Source: Capronia americana (Eukaryota > Ascomycota > Eurotiomycetes > Chaetothyriales > Herpotrichiellaceae). From it: a stretch of 64,000 nucleotides of DNA. The stretch is taken from NCBI GenBank assembly GCA_016110215.1, contig JADWQD010000007.1, forward strand, positions 1,364,001 through 1,428,000, in the 5' to 3' direction. Below are positions 9,486 through 21,200 of this stretch, one piece after another. Both the position numbers and the translations under genes were made by a program. Each line of letters opens with the position of its first letter. The stretch's first letter is position 1. The notes under the pieces were generated by a model. The model was not told the origin of the DNA and ran no database searches. It saw only the letters and a program-made list of their open reading frames with translations.

Positions 9486-11782
9486 ATGGGGCGTCCTCGT
9501 CGGCGGACTGGCTACCTCGCGGGCACCTTCGCCCCCCCGCCCATAATATCCAACCAGCATCAGGGCCAGCGCCGTTTGTCCTCGTCACAGCTGCTACAGC
9601 AGCAATCGCCGTTGCCACAATTTACCATCCCCATCCGTCAGCCGATTTCGCAGGTTGAATCGCAGTATAGTGCGTTCCCAAATGTTGAGCCGCCCTACAC
9701 ACCGTCTACGACAGAGGCTATAAGCCCGGTGACAAGCCGAGCAACGCTTTCGCCCGGCTCGACCTCGGCTGCGTCTAGCTATACTGTAGCTCTGGAACAT
9801 GTCCGTTATATGTCACCAGAGGCAGCTACTCCCACGAGCTCGACGGCAAGTGTGTCAAGGCACCAATGTCTTCACCGTTCAGGCGATGCAAATGAAAAGT
9901 TCTTGTACTCGACAGATTTCAGACTCCGCAATCAACCAGCGCCGGAGTATCCGATGACAGGTGAAACCCCTCCTTTCAATTAGCCTGCTGGGCCCATGAC
10001 TAAATCATCACACAGAGGGCCTGTTGGGCATCGAAAGTCGTGCCCTGTTGCATGAGGCATCGCATCATCTCTACCAAAGTCCTCAATTCATCACGTCGCA
10101 GGATCCGTCGCCGACCGAAAATCAGAGATATCCTGGCACAACGGGACCATGGAGTACCTACCCTCTGCGTTGCGAGGATCAATACATCACTATGGGAGAA
10201 GGCCCGCCTGTTTCCCTGGAATTTATCCAGGGGACTTCCCGTTCACTTCAGGGGCGCGAAAAGGGAGGTGGAAGGATCGGACCCCTGAGTCTAGTCCAAA
10301 GGCAACAGGCCAGCGACGTTCGAAAGCGCGGAGCTTGCCTGCGCTGTACAATAATGAGGGAGAAGGTGAGTTACCCAGATCTCTGCGACAATTGCTGACT
10401 TTTGTAAGTGTGATTGCAGCTATCCGTGTACAACGTGCAAGACAAAGGAACGACGAAAATGTCCGAGGAATTGTATCCCCAAAGATTTGGACTGGGCTGC
10501 CCGCAGAACTAGTCTTTTCCCAGGTATGTATACGACGCCGAGCAGCTTGCAATTCGCTGACGAAGTAGACGAGTTGACATGTCGCTTACGGAATGACAAC
10601 CTGCTCCAGCACTTGGCTAGCTCTTCATTCATCCTCTCACATCGCCCACATTTTACCATTTCCCTGGATATGCATATCAAGATCCCCTTGTCGGTTGTGG
10701 TCAAAGAATTCTGTCCACTTCAGTCAGCTCTGGAGGTGCGACATGCATTCCAAACTATTCCAGACTCGAATGGTACAAGGTCCTACGGTAGACAATGGTA
10801 CTGGAACCCGCCTATCGTCATGCTCATCGGAAAGGGCAAGTCGGACGAGATCATCGCCCGCGTGCAGAAAAACATTTGCGACATATTTGAACAGCTGCTG
10901 GATGACCCCTCCAAGTACAGAGACTGGACGACAGAGTATTTCGAGGATCCAGAAGAGGACTTTCAGACAACCATCCTCGGCTTCCTTGGAACTTACTACA
11001 GAAAGGACCTCAAGGAACATGCGATCCTCAAGACGGCGCTGAAACTGCTGTGGTTCGAGTATCTCCTCCTGAATAAGTTCACCATACCTCCCGAAGCCGT
11101 TGGCCATCTCGAAGCCCATCTTGAATCGAGGCGACCTGTCGGAGCGCATAAAGACATCCAAGTCATCCCAGAGACCATCAACCGCTTCCTGAAGGCTATC
11201 ATCCTACCGATGGCCGAAAAGGCTGCGGAGCAGCTGACCAAGCACCTCCATGACATGCTATTCAAGATGGCTGTGACTCAAAAAATGTCCAAAGCGAACG
11301 CCGACCTGGCTCTCTGCTTGCTTTTCAGCTTGATGATCTTCCTTGGGCGGACTCACAACGCTTTGCTCATTCTCGCGCAGACCCCTGCTGCAGAGATCGG
11401 TGGGGACTATACCATTGCGAATGCCGAGGCCAAGATTCGAGACATGGAAGACAAAGTCAGCGATTACTTTCTAGATTTTCACAAGTACGCGCTGAGCAGA
11501 AGGTCATCCAAGTCAGCAATGAAATCCACCGATGCCAATTCAGCTTTCGAGAGGCATGCGAGGGAATTCGGGCTGGTAGAGCGACTGCAAAAGGAAATCG
11601 AAGAGGAATATGGTAAGCTTGATGCTTGCTCCTCGAACCCGCGACTCTGGTCTGACCATGTCGCAGAGTGCGAAAGGCCTACTAGTCTGAAGGTTAGTGG
11701 CTTTCAGGCGCATACGTTTCGATACATGAATGTGCGTCGATTATGTTGGAAGGTATTTAAGAACGTCGAGGATTCGTGTTAG
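9486..11782 (+). CDS. Zn2Cys6 transcription regulator with central zinc cluster
   Basis: Four exons: 9486-9960, 10016-10365, 10409-11612, 11667-11782; 714 residues. The third junction rebuilds the zinc cluster exactly: CLRCTIMREKC ends exon 2/starts exon 3 and DCSYPCTTCKTKERRKC follows, giving C-x2-C-x6-C-x5-C-x2-C-x7-C with Lys/Arg-rich spacers, the fungal binuclear zinc cluster. It lies at about residues 266-292, behind a 260-residue Ser/Pro/Gln-rich, probably disordered N-terminus, rather than at the N-terminus as in most family members. The C-terminal 400 residues are helical with acidic patches and no named domain that I recognise. The last intron (54 bp, GTAAGC, TCTGACC, CGCAG) is a multiple of three and in frame, so retention would only add 18 residues. 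Inference: DNA-binding regulator, target unknown. Confidence 0.8.
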
Positions 11783-12797
11783 CACATGATAGTTGAGGCT
11801 TAAACTGCTGTTCCAAAATCAAATGCCTTTCAAGCATCATTCTCTGTGCTCACTTCTTGCCCCTCTTTCCGCTCTGGGCACCTAGCTAGACCCCGAGACC
11901 CCCACAGCCGGAGCACCAGCACTTGTCTTTCGTCCCTGTTGCATCGGTACAGATGGGAATGTACCATTTTCCAATGTCTTGCTCCTCGGTTTGCAGTCAA
12001 TGCCCGGTGAACTACGGATGAACTGATGTCCACTTCCGGGTATGTCAGAGATCGGATTGTCTTTCATAAGGGCATTACAGTAGGTGCGCGGCACAAGCAA
12101 AGGAGATGTTCAATACCATGCCAGGATGGTCTTTGCTCCTGCCTGGGGAGACAACCAGGCCTACCGAGGTAGGAGGGAAGATGAAACGATCGCAGTCGCG
12201 CCCTGCCTTACAGGCCTTAGAACACACACAACTTTCACTTCGGTACTATCGGTACCTCACTTTGAAGATTGCACAGTCAGTTCAAGAATAATCGTTTATT
12301 CTCCGACATCTGGTACTGTTGCACATGGCAGCTGGTATGCTTCGTTCCGTGGGATAATTCAGGTACTCCAATTGAATGCCAGCAATGTATCATCAAGCCA
12401 GGTATGGCGCCTTCATGCCTGGTGTTACAAATCTCTGACGTCAGCGAGGAACTGTCCGGCCCAGCCCCTCCCCAAAATTCTATCGAGCTCTCAATGCCGA
12501 GATTGCGCTTTCTTTCAAAATACCCAACCAATGCATCAATGATTCCTTCCGTCTATTGCAAAGCCTATTGATACAAAGCATGCCCGTAACCCGTATCTCT
12601 GATATCACATTATTCTCTCCCAAGCACCCGCGCCCATATGTGAAGAAGGGATGTGTGCGTGAATTCAATTGCGGTCAAGCTTGTCACCCTATTGTCGATG
12701 TTAGTAGGTTCCGTGCCACTCATAGGATCAGGTAATTGTACCTCTTTCTTCGCTTCCACTTTCCTGCTGTCATGACTCTTTCGTGCCGCGGAGCACG
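11783..12797. other. Convergent intergenic, 1.0 kb, with one possible small exon
   Basis: Between the 3' ends of the Zn2Cys6 gene (plus) and the microprotein gene (minus). On the minus strand around 11893-11975 a frame reads KWYIPICTDATGTKDKCWCS then GCGGLGV and stops, which looks like a secreted Cys-rich tail, but I could not build a convincing full gene. Otherwise nothing seen. Confidence 0.4.
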
Positions 12798-13073
12798 TCA
12801 GTGCCAAGCTGCGGGTGTTGTCAGTGTTTTGGCCATCGAGTGGAGGATGGTTGGGGTCTCTTACCGCCACCTGGCTTTCCAGGTTGTGTTGGTGTTTGTG
12901 GTGGGCGCACTGGTCTGCTCGACACCGATACGGTCTTTCGTGAGTCGGGGTCGACCGCGTGCCATCCTATAGACTATTAGCTAGACTGTCGACAACAGGG
13001 CTACCTTGGGGAACATACCGCCGGTAGGTTTTCCGGGCTTTGGGTCGCGAGGCGGCTTCTTGTAGGACGACAT
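12798..13073 (-). CDS. Candidate 55-residue microprotein with duplicated C-terminal unit
   Basis: Three exons on the minus strand: 13073-13019, 12966-12865, 12808-12798. Introns are 52 and 56 bp, with donors GTATGT and GTAAGA, branch-like GCTAAT and ACTGAC, acceptors ATAG and GCAG. The total is 56 codons including stop. The product is basic, Pro/Gly-rich and lacks Cys. Exon 1 ends in KPGKPTG then a split Gly and W-H; exon 2 ends in PGKPGG then a split Ala and W-H followed directly by stop. Both junctions are in phase 1 and both are followed by TGG CAC, so the end of the protein repeats the exon 1/2 junction. I do not recognise a family. No signal peptide. An in-frame extension upstream of this ATG exists but is low-complexity. 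Coding status is inferred from splice consistency alone. Confidence 0.5.
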
Positions 13074-16000
13074 GCTGGATGAGTCGTTGCTGCTTGAGGT
13101 CTGGTACGTTGGGATATTGTCGGTATCAACGGTGGTGTTGATGTCGATATTGTTGTTCGAGATTTTGCTGTTGGTAGTGGGTTGAGCTGAAGGTACTGAT
13201 AATGAGATCAAGTATGATTGTTCTAGGGCAGGGGCCGGGTGATGATGGTGAACAACGAAATCCCGAAAAGAAGGCAGATGAGATTTATTTATTTCAGACC
13301 TTGGAACCAAGCAGGGTGGGTCGGAGCGCCAAGGGTGTTGAGGCGATGAACCACAGTACCTCCCACCCTGTGGCCAGAAGTGAGGCAAGAGGCACGGAGC
13401 AGGGCAGTGCCGTCAGGACGAGGAAAGATCTCGTTCGACCCGAAGCATGGGTTTACGCAATCGCAGAGCGTTTTCAAGCGTTGAGGTCCCGAAAGTACAG
13501 GGCGGGGACAAAGGCAGCGGGCAGGCAAACTCGAGGTGGCGAAACACGGACAACGATGAAACCAACAGGTAAGCAAGCAAGTCGGGACCATCACATGTGA
13601 CCCGGGAGGGGACCATGAGCATGCAGAAGGCAGCAGCAGGCAATGCCAGAAGCGTCTCTCAGTTTCAACTGTGGAGAGAACATTGCAGTCAGCAAGCATG
13701 GCGAAAGGATTGTCGGTTGTGGGCGAAAGAGAGATTTGAAGCAAAAGTCGACCGGAGTTTCGGGGGGAAATGGTGTCAATCGCACCAGGGCAGATTCGGT
13801 CAGGGCATTGACGACAGGTACGGCTTGACTAGCTTGTGTGGAATTGGCAGGGCTGGACACCATCTGAACATGAACAGAGAGGCGGTTCAAGCAGACGAGG
13901 TTGCCAGGACAGAAAGTCTGCGGGCCCACAAAATCAGACGTCAGACAGGGGAAATTAGCAGCAGGGAACTCTTGCTGGGAGGCTAAGAGTCTGTCGATAC
14001 CCGCAGGAACACCAGAGAAGGAAAGCGAAGGTGTCAGAGGTCGAAAAGAGCGGCTAAGCGCCAGGCTCCAAGGCTCCAAAGTTGTGGCCTACACTTGAGA
14101 TATTCAACGTCAAGCGAAAACAGAGGAAGAGAGGGGCAACCCGTGGCGTATCAGAGCATCGAATCCATGATAAGGCTCTTGACCGCAGCAATCAACTGCG
14201 CCATGCGAGTGGATTTGAGGGTGTTTGCCCGTCAAATTGAACGTTGATTGGTATCGTTGGGCGACAAGGCTGAAGATTCAAGGTACAGTGGCAGCGACAC
14301 GAAAACAATTTCCGATGACTCACGGCCGACTACACAGTAATTACAACTCACCATTGGGCGAAGAAAAACTCGTTCCGGAATGAAATGCACAGCCGCGTCA
14401 GTGGAACGAACATGACAAAGGGTAAGAAAGGAAGCCTACACAAGGCAACAAAGCGACCGGGTGAAGTGCCTGTTAGGCTGTCATCGGGCTGACCAGTGTG
14501 GTTCGCAAACTCGTTGGTGAGGTCAGGGTGCCGCAAATGGGCAGCTGAAAGGCGGAGTCCACCAGACCTGTTAGGGAAACACACTAGAAGGGCGCAGGAA
14601 GCGCGCTAGAAGACTCACCTGGTGCAGCGACGCGAAGCAACGCAGGTCTAGCCGCCCATTGACGAGCAACCCTGGGCTGTTTCTCACGGAAACATGCCTC
14701 CGGGAAGCCGCAACGCCTTCTAGCGTGAACTTTCAAAGTGTCTTGCACAACGGTGGGATCGTGATGGAGTGGGTGGCTTAGAGCCAAACGGCTCACCGGC
14801 TTGGGGGGGCTGATTCAGATAACAGCACAGACTCCCGCGTCTCTGATTTGTGGTGCACAGAGTACGTGCCTACGCAGCAGTAACTGTGCTTTGTAGCTAA
14901 GCGAGATTGGGTAACCTTCTAGAAGACGCGTAGCAACCATCGCTCTGTGATGGAGGCAGGAGAAGGGAGCACACGATGCAACTAAGACACAAGGCTAACT
15001 ATCTATAGCAACCAGCGTAACGACAAGCCCGGCCTCTAGTCAGTGTGATGTGATAGCAGCAATCGCCGTCAAATGAGAGTCGCGTGCCTGGATCACAGAG
15101 ACGCATCATATCTCCTGCGATAATGGGGTGGTGGTGCGTGCGTCACAGATCCGTGATGGGGTATTGTGTTGCTGTGCAAGGTCCAAGGGGCGGACTGTAC
15201 GAGTAGGGGCGGGTCATGCAGCTAATTCTAGCGGGGTTGCTACAGTTGACCGACGAGAAGGAGTGGGTTGGGCGGTCGGTCAGATGACCGTGCCCTGATA
15301 GTTCGTATGCATGGGACTTAAGTACGGACCTGTAGAGAGCGAAGGAGAGATATGAGCCAGCAAGGCATTGCTGCATAGGGCTGTCGGCGCAGGGCAGGGG
15401 GCGGGCGCTGAAAACTCAAAATCGCAGTAGAGTTGCAAATGCAACGAAAGGCGCGAGATAACGAGTTGCCAGATTGTTTGCAATGCGCTACGGGCAAGAC
15501 GGCCCACGAAAACATTGGGCCTGAGGAACAACGAGGACGAAGATGAAGGTGACGATCGTAGGTGGATCGATGAGTCGATGGTGATGACACAATGGACCAC
15601 GTGGTTGACACTCACGACACTTTGAACTGCCTCTAACTAAACCCGCCAGAGGAAGGGATCGGCTCTTCAGCATATCGTCCGCGAGTACCGAGTAGCTTGG
15701 AGGTACACAGTATACTACTGCGGGGACGATTCGAGGTGATATGGCGCGAACAATGGAGACAAAATTCGAGCCTTAGACTGGTAAATGACCGACAAACGAC
15801 GACGGGGCCAGCGAAGGGATGGGCCAGCTCCGGGCAAACAACTTTGGGTTTGTCGAACCTTGTCACGCGCAACAATATCCTCGAAATCTAAGAGGGGCAT
15901 TTTGGGCGGTTGGGCAGAGGAGTTTTCTGCTCGGACTGCTCGTGCCGTAGCTTGCAGGAAGTTGACTTCCTGTGTGTGCGTGCGTACGCAACACTGCCCC

Positions 16001-16820
16001 CCTGCCTTCGCATGGACCTGCTTCAGTCCAGTGAGGGATGGAGCAGGCGAGCAGGCAGGCAGGGAGGAATCCGTGCGAGCGTGTCTAAACAGGAGCGTTC
16101 ACAACCCTGCTGTAAACAATGCAATGCAAGCACCCAACTCCTCCACAGTACGAGCACATGACGGAGTGAACTTCGCCTAGGCGATGTCGTTACCAGCTAG
16201 TAGCACAAGGGCCACGAAAATGTGGATTTAGGATTCAAGGATTCAGCGTCCTCGGGTGCCCATGCCCCCAAACCTTGCCCTTCCACCCTTCCAGAACGCA
16301 GCCTAGAAGGAGTCTGAGACGAACGGTTCCAACGCCTCAGCGCTTCGACGGGCACCAAAATCAGCCACATTGATTACTTGCACTCAGACCAACAAACACC
16401 CCGCCAGCAGCCGAGAACGCCCGAACCGTTGGAAGTGAGGCAGTCAATTAGCTATCGTCACTTACGGAGTATGGAGTACATACATATCGAGTATTGGTAC
16501 TGGTACTGTGTTCGCACACCCCATCGCACCTCTGGGAAAAGCTCCTCAGGGGCAATTTGGATTTGGGCGGCGTCGAAAGCCATGCAGGCATGCGTGCCTG
16601 GGAGTCTGAAGAACAGAGCCTCTCCGCTTGAACTTTCTTGAAGGAGATGGCCCGAGCAATTACAGTACTCGGTACAGTACTTGGACTAGATCGCGGGGCT
16701 TGGGGCTTAGGGCTTTAGGCTTCGGCCACGGGCCACAAGTCACGGGTCTCTAGGCGCAGTGGTAGAGCAAGCACGGAGTACCACCTTCAATAATTAGTAA
16801 ACACCACACTGTGTACGTCC

Positions 16821-16841
16821 TGTGGGCTGTGGGCTGTGGGC
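16821..16841. repeat. 7-bp tandem repeat TGTGGGC x3
   Basis: Three perfect head-to-tail copies of TGTGGGC followed by TTGGGCGGG. Probably slippage-derived. Confidence 0.85.
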
Positions 16842-17642
16842 TTGGGCGGGAGGTAGTAAGCTTTACAGTAGGTAGGTAATTCAACCTGACGAGGCGCTTC
16901 TCACTCACAGCTTCCAGTCTCCGGATGGAGTCGTTACAGCACCGAGACATCTGGCTCGCCTGCCCTGCTTACTATGACGCGAACAAAGGGCGCGAATTCG
17001 CATTTTGTCTACCTCGTATTGTATCATGGATGGGTGGATGGGTGTCCGGAGGGTGCGGTTGACTGTTTTATCTGACTCCTTTTGCCTTTCCTTGCCTCAC
17101 CTCGAATGTGCCTGTAGGTGTTGCCCTTCGCCTTCTCGGAAGTGAGGCCCAGAGGTCCAGAGACTTGCACTTGCACTTTACACTTACGGTCGATGCTATG
17201 ACGGCGTCGGATGGACTGAACTGTTGACAGTACAGTACCTCAAACTAAAAACTAGGGGGGTACATCCCGGTACGCCACATCCACACATCCATAGGATACA
17301 TCCACGCAGAGATTCCCAGAGATACAGACCGACGCTGCCATCGGTGATATGTATTGCATATGAACCCTCTCCACTCTATCTTCGTTTCCTCGACGCTTCT
17401 GTGTACTTGAGCTGTTCACAGCGCGGGCATTGTAAGCTACTAGTATCCCGAGCCTCAGTCCGAGTACTGTATATCTCCTTACCGTGTTCTCTGCGATGGG
17501 AATACATGAGATCTTGTCCTTTCCTTTTCTCTTTTATCCTGTCCCGTCCCATCCCGTCGCGTCCTGTACTATCACATCTTGTAAAGCACTGTGCTGGAAA
17601 TAGTGTGAGCACAGCATCAGGAGGTCTCCACGCCCCAAAGCG

Positions 17643-17677
17643 CAATGCTCAATGCTCAATGCTCAATTCTCAATGCT
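17643..17677. repeat. 7-bp tandem repeat CAATGCT x5
   Basis: Five consecutive copies of CAATGCT; the fourth is CAATTCT. Directly followed by TAATG. Minisatellite-like. Confidence 0.85.
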
Positions 17678-17881
17678 TAATGAGGCAATTGCACGATCAC
17701 TGACTTTATACTGCTCATCGTCCTCTACGAAGCCGCCCCTTTTCTGCTCGACCAGAATTCCGAACATTCGCTCGGGTATGTAAAGGACTGTGTTCTGCCC
17801 CTGCTGGACTCTGCCCTAGAAGTGAGTGTGCGTACATACAACGTAAACGATTTCGCCTTCAGACCACGCCCAGGCGTTCAA

Positions 17882-17920
17882 GATACATACATACATACAT
17901 AGACAGACAGATAGACAGAC
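17882..17920. repeat. Compound tetranucleotide microsatellite (ATAC)n-(AGAC)n
   Basis: About four ATAC units pass into about five AGAC/AGAT units. A likely polymorphic locus. Confidence 0.85.
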
Positions 17921-18288
17921 GTAGCGCGTCTTAGGGGGACGATATTCCCAGAAGGCGTATTTGCGCACCTCTCACGCCTCACGTCTCATGCCGCATGCCT
18001 CACACCTGTCGTCGAGTCGTTGAATCGTCGATTCGTTCATGGTTCCCCACTGACAAGTCTAACGAAGGAATACCTTGTATCGATGGCTGTTAGGTTCCGG
18101 TGATCGGACTCAGAGCGTTATATCGCGCGGGTTCTGTACTCCCGTTCGGCTGAGCACGACTGTGGAACTATAGGGTGGTTGGATCTCAGGCTCATGAATT
18201 GCTACAGTAAAGACAGGCTGTCACAACTTGATCCTGGCTTGTCTTCATCTCTCGCCCGTGGTGGCCCCCTGTATACTTCCTTCGTTGG

Positions 18289-21200
18289 TTACTCGACCTC
18301 AGCGGCTGCCTCTCCAGCTTCGGCGTCAGGAACTTCATTCAGGGGTTGAACCTTTCTCTTCTTCTTCTTTTTCTTCTTCTTCGCAGCATCTTCCTCACCG
18401 GGAGCACGCTCTTCATCCCCATCCTCTACCTCAACCTTGGGTTTGGTTCTCTTTTTCTTCCGTTTGACCACCGTTCCTTCCATATCCACGCCCTCCCCCA
18501 TCACCGTCCGCTGCCGTTCCTGCTCACGCTGCATCTCAAGCCTTTTCTTCTCCACTTCCCTTAGTGCCAGTTGCATTTCGAGTTCTTCCGCCTCTCGACG
18601 GAGGATCTCCGACTCAGTGTCGGCCGGGCCTCCGGCTTCGAGACTTAAGGTCTGGAGCGTGGAAGAGTCGACCGTGAGGAGTGAGCGAGTTGGACGGCTT
18701 ATCGACCGAGATTGGCTTTGGCTCTGATTGCGAAGATGGGTAGATGGACTGAGAGAGCGAGGCCGTTGCATCTGATTGAGCACGGATAGGCTGGGTGTGC
18801 TGGAGAAGGACTGGGAGGTGGGCGTACTAGTGTCGAGGGTCTCATCTGCCGCAACGACGAAGCGGCGGACGGGCTTCTTTTTGCGGGGTTTGCGGTCCTC
18901 CGTTTCAGCTCCGGTTTGGGTGGCTGTGGTCTGGGAGTGGTCGATATGTAGGTCGATGATGGGGATGGAGTCGACGTCGAGTTCGTCGTCTGCGTTAGAT
19001 TTACTGATGACATCGTGGAAGTGAGAGTCTGCATCTCCCGGGGGAGCGATATAGAAGGGGTCGTCCTTGTTGCGGGCCATCCGTTCTGCTTTGCGTCGCG
19101 CTTTGGTCGCAGGTGATTCAGGAGCAGATTGGTACGAGAGTGGTTCCTTCTCGGCAGCTGCCGCGTCGATGTACGAGGCCGCTGTTTGAGGTTGTAGTGA
19201 TGTGAGTGCCTGCACAGGTTCGCGCTCGTGGTAGAACGAGTGGAAGGCGTCGTCATCGTCGTCATCGTCATCCGCGATCTGAGAGGCTTGCAAGATGGAC
19301 GATAGATTGGGGTTGATGGGTTCATCGAGGTCGAGATCTTCGGGCAAAGGGACTTTCCTCTGCGCTGCTGCGGCCACCGGGTTCAGTTCCATGCTTGTGA
19401 AGAGATTGGGGATCGCAGAGGTCAGGAGAAGTGGCGCTTGATTGCTGCTTCCCCCTTGTGCAGAAAGAGCCTCTGAGGCAAGCCGAAGCAGCTCGAGGAA
19501 CTCGACGCTTCTTTCCTGCACTTCGAGGTTGGGGTGCGATGACAATTTCTCCAGGAATTCCGTGGTTCTCGCAAGCAAGAGCGACATGGTGCTGCCCCTC
19601 GAAAGATTCCATTCTTGACCGGCTGCTGTGGCAATCTGTGCGATGATCTTGGGGATGGCTTGCACGATTATCGCCAAAGTTGACCAGACGAAGTTCGTTG
19701 AAGACTCGTGTATCAGCGAGTTGAGAACTTCGTAAGGGTTCGATAGGTGCATAGCAAACTCTCCGCAAATCCAGGCCGCCGACTTGATGACTGGACCTTG
19801 TCCCGTACCGTGCTTAGGATAGGCAATGGTTCGGTTGGACAATAAGACCAGGGTCTCGGCAGCCTTGGTCGTCTCTGGTCGTAGCTCTTTGACCCTGACC
19901 GCAATATCGCGAAGCTGGCCTCCAACTCGAGCCCCTATAGAAGCCTCGTCATCAAGCGGAGACCTTGTCGAACTCATGTCTGTGTCGGCCGGAAGATGTC
20001 TGACAAGATGCACCAGAATCTCGATGTACCACTCAAAGTCGGTGATGTTGGCATAGATATTGTGGGAGCACATGTCTAGTATCCTGCTGATGATTTCATG
20101 GCGATATTCGTCCGGCAAGGGAACGTTTTCTGATCCTCGTTTATCCGGGACAAGCCTCTGCTCCATGTCTGTCTGCTCTTCCTCCGCGTGCCCATTAGCG
20201 GCGTCAGTGGCTGTTGCTGATCCTGCAAGCTGTTTCATGAGCCGATTAACGACAGCTTGGATATTGTCGCTATTGACCATGCCCGATACCAGTTCCAATG
20301 CCTGCATTTTGATAGATATGTCCGGGTCGTCCAGGCAGCCCATGATTACGTCCTGTTGCATCGCAACCAGAGCTGGATGCGAAGTCACGATCTTGTTGAA
20401 CGCGAGCAAGGCAACATATTTCAGGTTCGGGTCGCCATCCAGCACAATCATGCCCCGCAGCTTCGATATGCATAAATCGGCCACCTCCTCCACGTCCACT
20501 CCGCCTTCAGCGCCATCCAGGATGCCACCTTGGATGATTCCACTGATGCACTCGTAGAGCAGGGACATTGCCGTGGTCTCTTGGATCAGTTTGGTGAGCG
20601 GCCGTACTAGTTTCTTGACTAGTCTCGGCTCTAGTGGTGTCAGGACCGCAAACAATTTGATGATCTTGATGCCCATCCAGTTGTTCTTCTGCGCAAGCAG
20701 GAGATCGAATAGCCTGGGTGCCAAAGGCAGGAAGTCTTGCGGCCTCCGCCAACCCAGTTCACAGACAACGTTGACTGTCGCGGCCGTCACGCTACTGTCT
20801 TCCTGTTCGTCCAAAAGCCGTTCCTTGATTTTCGGCCATGCCACTCTTAGCGTTTCGGGATATACCAGCGCTAGTCTGTACAATGTGACAATGGTCTTCT
20901 TTCGTACAGCGGGTTGTGAATGTGACAACCGTGGCAGGAGCTCGGTGAGAATGGAGAGAGCCAGAGAAGACGTCACAATATGCGGAAGCGTGACCAGTGG
21001 CAGAGAGAGTACCGGTATAGAGGGAGAAGTGAGGTCTTTCTTCAACAGGTTTTCAGCCAGCATGAGAACCTCCATCTCGGGTCGAAAACTCTGAACAGCG
21101 GCCAGATACCCAACCCGCTTCTGGACCGGTTTGGGAGATGCCATCACTTCCAGGACGTTGAAGGCGGCCCAAGTCATATCGTAGCCAAACATTTCCAGGT

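Larger units (their letters stand above)
13074..18288. other. 5.2 kb gene-free stretch with short repeats
   Basis: Lies upstream of the microprotein gene and downstream of the AP-3 delta gene. I find no exon with family similarity or a coherent splice chain on either strand. It contains several short tandem repeats (16821-16841, 17643-17677, 17882-17920), pyrimidine/purine-biased runs near 17520-17570 and many GTAC/ACGGAGTA-type short palindromes between about 16440 and 17480. It is long for a fungal intergenic region. Candidates are a long regulatory region, a long 5' leader or a non-coding RNA. Confidence 0.5.

Noticed and set aside
13597..13986. 129-codon plus-strand frame in the gene-free stretch
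   Set aside because: No domain, odd composition, no splice-supported extension; similar chance frames lie on both strands nearby.
16751..16768. TAGGCGCAGTGGTAGAGC, similar to a tRNA D-arm (A box)
   Set aside because: No T-arm (GGTTCRANNCC), acceptor pairing or anticodon stem within tRNA distance.
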